The position numbers and the translations under genes were made by a program. The notes under the pieces are model-generated. The model made no database searches. It worked only from the letters and a program-made list of their open reading frames with translations, and was not told where the DNA came from. DNA of 11,306 nucleotides. Origin: Patescibacteria group bacterium UBA1400. Lineage in GTDB: Bacteria > Patescibacteriota > Microgenomatia > UBA1400. Position 1 is the stretch's first letter; every line of letters starts with the position of its first letter. Positions 7,142-11,306 of the stretch are shown piece by piece. The stretch spans positions 1,823-13,128 of the forward strand of contig DBQG01000033.1 in the NCBI GenBank assembly GCA_002305125.1. The letters are read 5' to 3'.

Positions 7142-7165
7142 TTTAAATACTGAAAAGTATTTAAA
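7142..7165 (-). repeat. Perfect 10-bp inverted repeat before the metK Shine-Dalgarno
   Basis: In the transcript TTTAAATACT (7165-7156) and AGTATTTAAA (7151-7142) are perfectly complementary around the 4-nt loop TTTC. The stem ends one nucleotide before AAGGAG. Because it is AT-only apart from one C-G pair it is weakly stable, and there is no U-tract for a terminator. It may expose the ribosome site or protect the 5' end. It lies within an otherwise A/T-rich leader (about 7142-7215) in which I see no reading frame. Confidence 0.6.
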
Positions 7166-7215
7166 AATTAATAATAAAATTAAACTTTAAAATTTTTTAA
7201 AATCCTCTTTTTAAC

Positions 7216-7242
7216 AAAAAAACTTTCCTCAAAAAAGGAAAG
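7216..7242 (-). terminator. Riboswitch expression-platform terminator
   Basis: In the transcript CTTTCC (7242-7237) pairs with GGAAAG (7228-7223) across an 8-nt loop, followed by seven U residues (7222-7216). It lies 25 nt after the aptamer's P1 stem and 88 nt before the metK start, where SAM-I riboswitches place their regulated terminator. Seven bases, CCTCAAA at 7268-7262 and TTTGAGG at 7233-7227, are exact reverse complements; pairing them would occupy the terminator's loop and part of its 3' arm, so this is the likely antiterminator. Confidence 0.88.
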
Positions 7243-7256
7243 CTATAAATGTTTTT

Positions 7257-7268
7257 CCTCGTTTGAGG
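7257..7268 (-). promoter_or_regulatory. Short linker hairpin / antiterminator 5' half
   Basis: CCTC (7268-7265) and GAGG (7260-7257) can form a 4-bp stem around AAAC when SAM is bound. The same CCTC, with the following AAA, can instead pair with TTTGAGG (7233-7227) inside the terminator. The first base, 7268, also closes the aptamer P1 stem, linking aptamer folding to the choice. The pairing partners are seen directly; the switching role is inferred from SAM-I mechanism. Confidence 0.65.
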
Positions 7269-7363
7269 CTTATCTTCCCTAAAAGGGAGCAAGCACCTTA
7301 AAACAAAAGGTTGCTGTCTTTAAAAAAGGTTTAAAAAAAACTTTTCAAAGACTCTTGATAAGC
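7268..7363 (-). promoter_or_regulatory. SAM-I (S-box) riboswitch aptamer
   Basis: A 96-nt SAM-sensing RNA in the metK leader. Read on the minus strand it carries the S-box landmarks in order: P1 GCTTATC (7363-7357) with GATAAGC (7274-7268); AAGAG just after the P1 5' strand; P2 base GTCTTT/AAAGAC (7352-7347 with 7321-7316); the conserved GCAACC; P3 ACCTT/AAGGT (7311-7307 with 7299-7295) leading into AGGTGCT; and P4 TCCC/GGGA (7288-7285 with 7279-7276) followed by AGATAAG. The location before a SAM synthetase gene and the attached terminator agree. The outer P2 arm is A/U-only and I cannot find the usual kink-turn or the loop-to-J3/4 pseudoknot, so this looks like a divergent member. An OFF switch for metK is expected. 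Confidence 0.93.
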
Positions 7364-7383
7364 TGAATTGTCAAACTTTTTTC

Positions 7384-7412
7384 ATCCTAACTAAAACAAA
7401 AAAGGATGTCAA
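7384..7412 (-). promoter_or_regulatory. Promoter of the riboswitch-metK unit
   Basis: A perfect -35 box TTGACA (7412-7407) is followed after 17 nt by TAGGAT (7389-7384), a 4/6 match to the -10 consensus. Transcription would start near 7377, about 14 nt before the aptamer's first P1 base, which is the usual geometry for a riboswitch leader. The -35 box begins 8 nt after the methyltransferase stop codon. Confidence 0.75.
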
Positions 7413-7419
7413 TATCTTT

Positions 7420-8028
7420 TTAATTTTTCTTCAGTTTAAAAACAAGATTGTACCGACTATTCAGTCCAAAGCCAAAATAAAGATCTTTAGGTTGTTTTAA
7501 AAGCTTTAAGTTCAAGTTTTGAAACATTTTTTGCCATCTTTTTAAACTGGGAAAGTTAAAAGCACACTTAACTCCATAAGGAAGATTAGATAAAAAATCT
7601 GTTAAACAAACCAGTAAATGAGAAAATTTGTTTTCTACACCATGATCTTTGATAATAAGATGTTTTTTACAAACCCGCTTCATTTCTCTTAAATGATAGG
7701 AGATATCTTTTGTGTGATGTAAAACGTCTATGGCCAAAACTGCATCAAAGGTTTTATCAGAAAAAGGAATTTTTCTCCCATTGTAAACAGTCCTTGGAAT
7801 AAAACAGGGTCTGTTTTCCTGAATATCAAGTCCTACAATTCTTAAAGAGGGCTTAAGCCTCATCATTAAGGCCGCTGTTCCTCCATCATCGCAGCCAAAA
7901 TCAAGAATATAAGAACCCTCTTCACATAAAGAAGCTAAATTGCCGGCTACTTTTTTTCTATAAATAGGTCCAAATATCTTCTCCCAAAAAAACCATAGGG
8001 GAAAAAGAAGTATTCTTCTAACAGTCAT
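7420..8028 (-). CDS. Class I SAM-dependent methyltransferase (Methyltransf_11-like)
   Basis: A 202-residue Rossmann-fold methyltransferase; substrate unknown. Motif I is ILDFGCDDGG (41-50), a variant of DxGCGxG in which the second Gly is Asp; GLDIQ (66-70) gives the acidic residue that normally holds the SAM ribose; IPFSDKTFDAVLAIDVLHH (87-105) is the post-motif II/III region of the Methyltransf_11 family. The first 20 residues are hydrophobic and aromatic (LLFPLWFFWEKIF) and could be an amphipathic membrane-surface helix. UbiE-like or polysaccharide/lipid-modifying enzymes look similar, so no specific role is assigned. The ATG at 8028 follows the folA stop by 5 nt with only a weak GGAAAGAAG upstream. 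It ends 8 nt before the metK promoter; no terminator is seen, so read-through into the riboswitch unit is possible. Confidence 0.85.
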   Translation of the reverse strand: MTVRRILLFPLWFFWEKIFGPIYRKKVAGNLASLCEEGSYILDFGCDDGGTAALMMRLKPSLRIVGLDIQENRPCFIPRTVYNGRKIPFSDKTFDAVLAIDVLHHTKDISYHLREMKRVCKKHLIIKDHGVENKFSHLLVCLTDFLSNLPYGVKCAFNFPSLKRWQKMFQNLNLKLLKQPKDLYFGFGLNSRYNLVFKLKKN

Positions 8029-8033
8029 AAAAT

Positions 8034-8516
8034 TTAACTTCTTTCCAACTCCAAAAAAATATAGTTGCCTTGGCCTTTTTCTTTCAAAACTACTTTGCTA
8101 AAAATTTTTTTGTATTCAGGAAAAAAAGTATCTGCTTCAGGATTTTCTTTTATTATGGTTAAATAAAGCTTGTCGGCACTAGCTATCGCCTGATTATAAA
8201 TTTCTCCTCCTCCGATGACAAAAATCTCCTGACTGTCTTTTTTTCTGGCAAAAGCTATGGCTTTGGCTAAACTGTCAAAAACAAAACCGTCTTTAATTTG
8301 ATAGTTTTTATTCCTGGTTACAATTATATTTGTTCTTTCGGGCAAAGGCTTGCCTATAGATTCAAACGTCTTTCTTCCCATAATAACGGGATGGTTAAGG
8401 GTAATCTGTTTAAATCTTTTTAAATCCTCAGGAATATTAAAAAGAAGCTTATTATCTTTACCCAGGCCCCGGTTTTGAGCCACTGCCGCAATTAAACTGA
8501 GCTTAGCTTGCCTCAT
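8034..8516 (-). CDS. folA: Dihydrofolate reductase
   Basis: Reduces dihydrofolate to tetrahydrofolate with NADPH, recycling the dihydrofolate made by ThyA. At 160 residues it matches E. coli DHFR (159). Visible motifs: IAAVAQNRGLGKDN (9-22, Met20-loop region), IPEDLKRFK (28-36), where D31 corresponds to catalytic D27 of E. coli, VIMGRKTFESIGKPLPERTNIIVTRN (NADPH and pteridine contacts) and FVIGGGEIYNQA (cofactor loop). The normally conserved Pro-Trp before the catalytic helix is Leu-Phe (L25, F26). The ATG at 8516 lies one base after the thyA stop and has no Shine-Dalgarno of its own, so translation is probably coupled to thyA. Confidence 0.96.
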   Translation of the reverse strand: MRQAKLSLIAAVAQNRGLGKDNKLLFNIPEDLKRFKQITLNHPVIMGRKTFESIGKPLPERTNIIVTRNKNYQIKDGFVFDSLAKAIAFARKKDSQEIFVIGGGEIYNQAIASADKLYLTIIKENPEADTFFPEYKKIFSKVVLKEKGQGNYIFLELERS

Positions 8517-8517
8517 T

Positions 8518-9462
8518 TTAAAAACCGCCGACTGCTGTCAGTTTAGCTTTAATAGGAGGATGAGGATTATAATCCTCCACTTTTATATCTTCAAACTTAA
8601 AATCATCTATCCTTTTTACCTTTGGATTAAGGATAAGTTTGGGTAGTGGATTGGGTTTGCGCGTTAATTGCTCCTTTATCTGATCAAAATGGTTCTCATA
8701 AATATGAACATCCCCAAAGGTATGAACAAATTCTCCCGGAGGATAACCAGTAACCTGAGCAAGCATCTGGGTTAAAAGAGCATAAGAGGCAATGTTAAAA
8801 GGCACTCCCAAGAAAAGATCGGCGCTTCGCTGATACAGCTGCAAACAAAGCTTACCATCATGCAGCACTATGTGAAAAAGAGTGTGGCAAGGAGCAATAG
8901 CCATAGATTCTTCTCTTGACTTAGCCATTTCATAAATATAAGCAGCATTCCAGGCTGAAACACAAAAGTGTTTTTTCTGAGGATACTCTTTTATCTTATC
9001 TATAACCCACTGCAACTGATCAATCTGCCGGCCGTCACCTGTTGGCCACTTTCTCCATTGTACTCCATAAACAGGCCCAATATCTCCCCATTCATCCATA
9101 AATCTGCTGTCTTGTTTCATCTTTTCCATAAACTCTTCAAAATTCAATTCAGGTACCTTACCCTGCTCCATCTGCTGTTTGTAGTTTTTATAAGGATACT
9201 CATCCCAAATGTGAACATTATTTTCCACTAAATACCTGATATTAGAACTGCCTGACAAAAACCATAAAAGTTCATGAACAATTCCTTTAAAAAAGACCTT
9301 TTTTGTGGTCAAAAGAGGAAATCCTTGAGAAAGATCCCAGTGAAGCTGACGGCCAAAAACACTTTTTAATTTTACTCCGGTTGAGTGAGACTCCTTCCAA
9401 ACTCCATTGTCTAAAATATCCTGCATTAAATTTAAATACTGTTGCTCCGGATGAATGCTCAT
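8518..9462 (-). CDS. thyA: Thymidylate synthase
   Basis: Methylates dUMP to dTMP using methylene-tetrahydrofolate. The 314-residue protein has the core ThyA motifs: GFPLLTTKKVFFKGIVHELLWFLSG (48-71), GDIGPVYGVQWRKW (126-139), catalytic Cys192 in APCHTLF, LYQRSADLFLGVPFNIASYALL (R212, D215 and N223, the pyrimidine-specificity Asn) and GDVHIYENH (250-258). The long insertion before GPVYG (about 90-125) resembles the Lactobacillus casei type (316 aa). Unusual points: the N-terminal RTG phosphate-binding motif reads STG, the Arg-Arg before VSAWN reads Lys-His, and about eight residues are inserted between SAWN and the Cys. The ATG at 9462 has AAAGGAG (9473-9467) 4 nt upstream. It follows the Clp gene by 21 nt and directly precedes folA. 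Confidence 0.95.
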   Translation of the reverse strand: MSIHPEQQYLNLMQDILDNGVWKESHSTGVKLKSVFGRQLHWDLSQGFPLLTTKKVFFKGIVHELLWFLSGSSNIRYLVENNVHIWDEYPYKNYKQQMEQGKVPELNFEEFMEKMKQDSRFMDEWGDIGPVYGVQWRKWPTGDGRQIDQLQWVIDKIKEYPQKKHFCVSAWNAAYIYEMAKSREESMAIAPCHTLFHIVLHDGKLCLQLYQRSADLFLGVPFNIASYALLTQMLAQVTGYPPGEFVHTFGDVHIYENHFDQIKEQLTRKPNPLPKLILNPKVKRIDDFKFEDIKVEDYNPHPPIKAKLTAVGGF

Positions 9463-9466
9463 TTTT

Positions 9467-9473
9467 CTCCTTT
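9467..9473 (-). promoter_or_regulatory. Shine-Dalgarno of thyA
   Basis: AAAGGAG followed by AAAA and ATG fixes the thyA start. The 14-base string AAAGGAGAAAAATG is identical to that at the rpsB start (780-767). Confidence 0.85.
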
Positions 9474-9483
9474 GGAAAAACTT

Positions 9484-11306
9484 TTATACCTTTTCTATTT
9501 TAAAAGCTTGCGTGTTTAAATCAAGGGTTAATTTTGCCTTATCTCCCGCTTTCAACTGATCTTCCAGAAGATACTTTGCTATCAGACTTTCCACTTTTTC
9601 AGCAATCGCTCTTTTTAAAGGCCTGGCTCCAAACTCGGGACTAAACCCTATTTGTACCAGGTTAGCATAAATACTTTTATCAATATCCAGATTAATGCCC
9701 TTTTTTGCTACCCTTTGCTGTAGTTTTTTAAGTAAGTTTTTGGCAATCTCCTCTACACTAACAGCATCTAAAGGCTTGTAGATAATCACCCCATCAAATC
9801 TATTAACAAGTTCTGGTGAAAAGTAACCCTGCTCCAGCACATACTCCAATACCAAGCTTTGCAACTGATCAAAATCGACCCTGCTATCCTTAACCTTATT
9901 TCTTATAAATTCAGCTCCAGCATTGGAAGTACAAATAATAACCATATTTTCAAAAGATACCTTCTTTCCCTGCCAGTCTTTTAAATAACCTTCATCCAAT
10001 ACTGTTAAAAAAAGGTTTAAAATTTCCGGATTGGCTTTTTCAAATTCATCTAACAGCAAAACGCCAAACGGCCTGTTTCTGACTTCTGTTACCAAAAGTC
10101 CTGGTTTTTCCGCCACTGAAGAACCAATCAAGGTGGCAACCCCTAAAGAACCTTGAAACTGAGACATATCAAATCTAACAATATAATTCTCACTGCCAAA
10201 ATAACTTTGGGCTAAAGCTTTAGCTGTTTCTGTCTTTCCCACTCCGGTTGGGCCTAAAAAAAGAAAACTGGCCAAAGGGCGGTTTCCTTCCTGTAAATTA
10301 AGCCTTGCTCTTTGCAAAGCTGACTTTAAAGCTGTAATCGACTGATCCTGACCAATCAACCTTTGACCCAACAGTAAATCCAGGTTTTTTAACTTTTCTG
10401 TTTCTTTCGTTGTCAGTGGACCTATGGGGATATTAGTTTTTTCAGATAAAAGTTTGTCGACATCTTCTCTTAGTACCAGCTTCTTTTCTTGATTGATATT
10501 TTGAGCCACCAGCTGATCCAAAAGATCAATGGCTTTTTCCGGAAAAGGAATGTTAGTAATAAGCTTATCCGACTGTTCTACAATCTCTTTTAAAGCAGCC
10601 AAAGTCACTACTACTTTGCCTTTTTCAAAGTCAGGAACTACCTGCTTTAAAAGATGAAGTGCTTCCTGTTTGCTCGGAGCCGCAACCTCCACTTTATCAA
10701 AATACTTCATAATCTGCTGATTGGGAAAAATAAAACGGCTAAAATCAGCCAAAGTGGTCACTCCAATAAGTTGGATGCTAGAATTTTGTAAAATCTGGCT
10801 TAAAACAGGAGTAAAATCAATTCCTTCCAGACCCGAAACATACTTATCAAAAGAATCAATCACAAGAATAATATTGCCGGCTGACTCTGCTTCTTTTAAA
10901 AGACTCTCAAACTTGGCTTTGACTTCTCCCAAACTTGGTGACTGACCCAAAAGGGAACTCATATTAAGCTTTAATACTCTTTTGTAAAACAGCTTGGGGT
11001 TAATTCTTTTTTCTTTAATCGCCCGGGCAAAACCCAGTAAAATTGTATCCTTACCTACGCCGGGCTCACCTACTAATAAAACATTGTTTTGATTAGCTCT
11101 GGTTAAAACTGCTTCCAGCTGAGAAACCTCTTTTTTTCTACCTACAAGCTGATGGAAAAAGGGCGGCGGAAAAGACAGGTCCAAACAATGCTGATTTAAA
11201 TTTAAAGTAAAACCATAAGCCAAATCACTCCCCAATCCCGGTAAAGCTAAAAGATTTTCTTTTTTCCAAAAGCAGCTCTTCTGTTTTTGTTTTTGTTCCA
11301 ACTTAA
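9484..11306 (-). CDS. ClpB/ClpC-family AAA+ ATPase with degenerate first ATPase domain, 5' end cut
   Basis: A two-ring Hsp100-type unfoldase subunit. Residues are counted from the TTG at 11301, but the frame is open to the edge and no ribosome site is visible, so the true start, probably with a Clp_N domain, likely lies outside. D1 begins at LVGRKKEV (52-59). Its Walker A is GEPGVGKDT (78-86, Asp for Thr), its Walker B is VIDSFD (Ser150 for catalytic Glu), and the usual Glu-Arg-Arg-Phe arginine fingers read MKYF (198-201). D2 is intact: Walker A GPTGVGKT (350-357), Walker B LLLDE (415-419), arginine finger R501 in VNRFD, and sensor 2 FGARPLKR (557-564). No long middle domain is present. The D2 pore segment after LIG lacks the GYVGY aromatic, and no ClpP-binding IGF/VGF is seen after the TSNAG strand. 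A disaggregase or adaptor role is as likely as a protease partner. Confidence 0.9.
   Translation of the reverse strand, partial: KLEQKQKQKSCFWKKENLLALPGLGSDLAYGFTLNLNQHCLDLSFPPPFFHQLVGRKKEVSQLEAVLTRANQNNVLLVGEPGVGKDTILLGFARAIKEKRINPKLFYKRVLKLNMSSLLGQSPSLGEVKAKFESLLKEAESAGNIILVIDSFDKYVSGLEGIDFTPVLSQILQNSSIQLIGVTTLADFSRFIFPNQQIMKYFDKVEVAAPSKQEALHLLKQVVPDFEKGKVVVTLAALKEIVEQSDKLITNIPFPEKAIDLLDQLVAQNINQEKKLVLREDVDKLLSEKTNIPIGPLTTKETEKLKNLDLLLGQRLIGQDQSITALKSALQRARLNLQEGNRPLASFLFLGPTGVGKTETAKALAQSYFGSENYIVRFDMSQFQGSLGVATLIGSSVAEKPGLLVTEVRNRPFGVLLLDEFEKANPEILNLFLTVLDEGYLKDWQGKKVSFENMVIICTSNAGAEFIRNKVKDSRVDFDQLQSLVLEYVLEQGYFSPELVNRFDGVIIYKPLDAVSVEEIAKNLLKKLQQRVAKKGINLDIDKSIYANLVQIGFSPEFGARPLKRAIAEKVESLIAKYLLEDQLKAGDKAKLTLDLNTQAFKIEKV

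Noticed and set aside
7369..7374. A second TTGACA on the minus strand, just before the aptamer
   Set aside because: A matching -10 at 17 nt would fall inside the aptamer's P2 region and no TATAAT-like sequence is there; initiating there would destroy the riboswitch. The upstream TTGACA at 7407-7412 has a proper partner.
7383..7408. Inverted repeat CATCCT / AGGATG as a terminator for the methyltransferase gene
   Set aside because: The 6-bp arms are 14 nt apart, there is no U-tract in the minus-strand transcript, and the sequence overlaps the promoter boxes, so coincidence or an operator is as likely.
9618..9650. IGF tripeptide (residues 551-553 of the Clp ATPase) as a ClpP-docking loop
   Set aside because: It lies in the D2 small domain just before the sensor-2 GARPLKR motif, where GF-x-P-x-(Y/F)-GARPL is normal in all Clp ATPases; docking loops sit earlier, after the TSNAG strand.
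1..11306. Plus-strand genes
   Set aside because: All plus-strand open frames of any size lie opposite well-supported minus-strand genes, have low-complexity translations and no recognisable motifs or ribosome sites.
1..11306. Mobile elements, CRISPR arrays, tRNA or rRNA genes, toxin-antitoxin or phage modules
   Set aside because: No spaced direct repeats, transposase motifs, terminal inverted repeats, cloverleaf sequences or phage proteins were found; gaps between genes are too short to hold most of these.

Overview
The window is a compact, AT-rich stretch of bacterial chromosome in which every recognisable gene lies on the minus strand, so the text reads right to left in transcription order. 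Gaps are very short, several genes overlap, proteins are rich in Lys and Phe, and single-copy housekeeping genes dominate. I see no transposase, integrase, CRISPR array, tRNA or rRNA. This style, with an unusual Clp ATPase and small versions of common enzymes, fits a reduced-genome bacterium of the Candidate Phyla Radiation (Patescibacteria, perhaps Microgenomates). That placement is inference from style and needs a phylogeny.

Right-hand block (about 7420-11306, one transcription unit): a ClpB/ClpC-family AAA+ ATPase running off the right edge, thymidylate synthase (thyA), dihydrofolate reductase (folA) and a class I methyltransferase. Gaps are 21, 1 and 5 nt. ThyA converts dUMP to dTMP and produces dihydrofolate, which FolA reduces again.

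Middle control region (7129-7419): a sigma70-type promoter, a SAM-I (S-box) riboswitch aptamer, mutually exclusive antiterminator and terminator, an AT-rich leader with a perfect 10-bp hairpin, and a strong Shine-Dalgarno sequence for metK. This is a feedback switch: SAM, the product of MetK, should shut off metK transcription.

Left-hand block (906-7128), downstream of the riboswitch: metK, dCTP deaminase (dcd), a hairpin/U-tract placed directly against the next start codon, a COG2187-type APH-fold phosphotransferase, a COG0645-type P-loop kinase, a HAD phosphatase, thymidylate kinase (tmk) and a 447-residue protein I cannot name. The two kinase-like genes look like the two halves of a protein that is fused in other bacteria. 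With thyA and folA, the window supplies dCTP to dUTP, dUMP to dTMP and dTMP to dTDP; no dUTPase is recognised.

Left end (1-878): rpsB for ribosomal protein S2, with its own extended -10 promoter and a leader hairpin that could be an autoregulatory site; the gene runs off the left edge.

The strongest points for a second look are the riboswitch with its odd P2 arm, the Clp ATPase that appears to have lost D1 catalysis and both aromatic pore loops, the ThyA with altered phosphate-binding arginines, the split COG2187/COG0645 pair, and the unidentified 447-aa protein.
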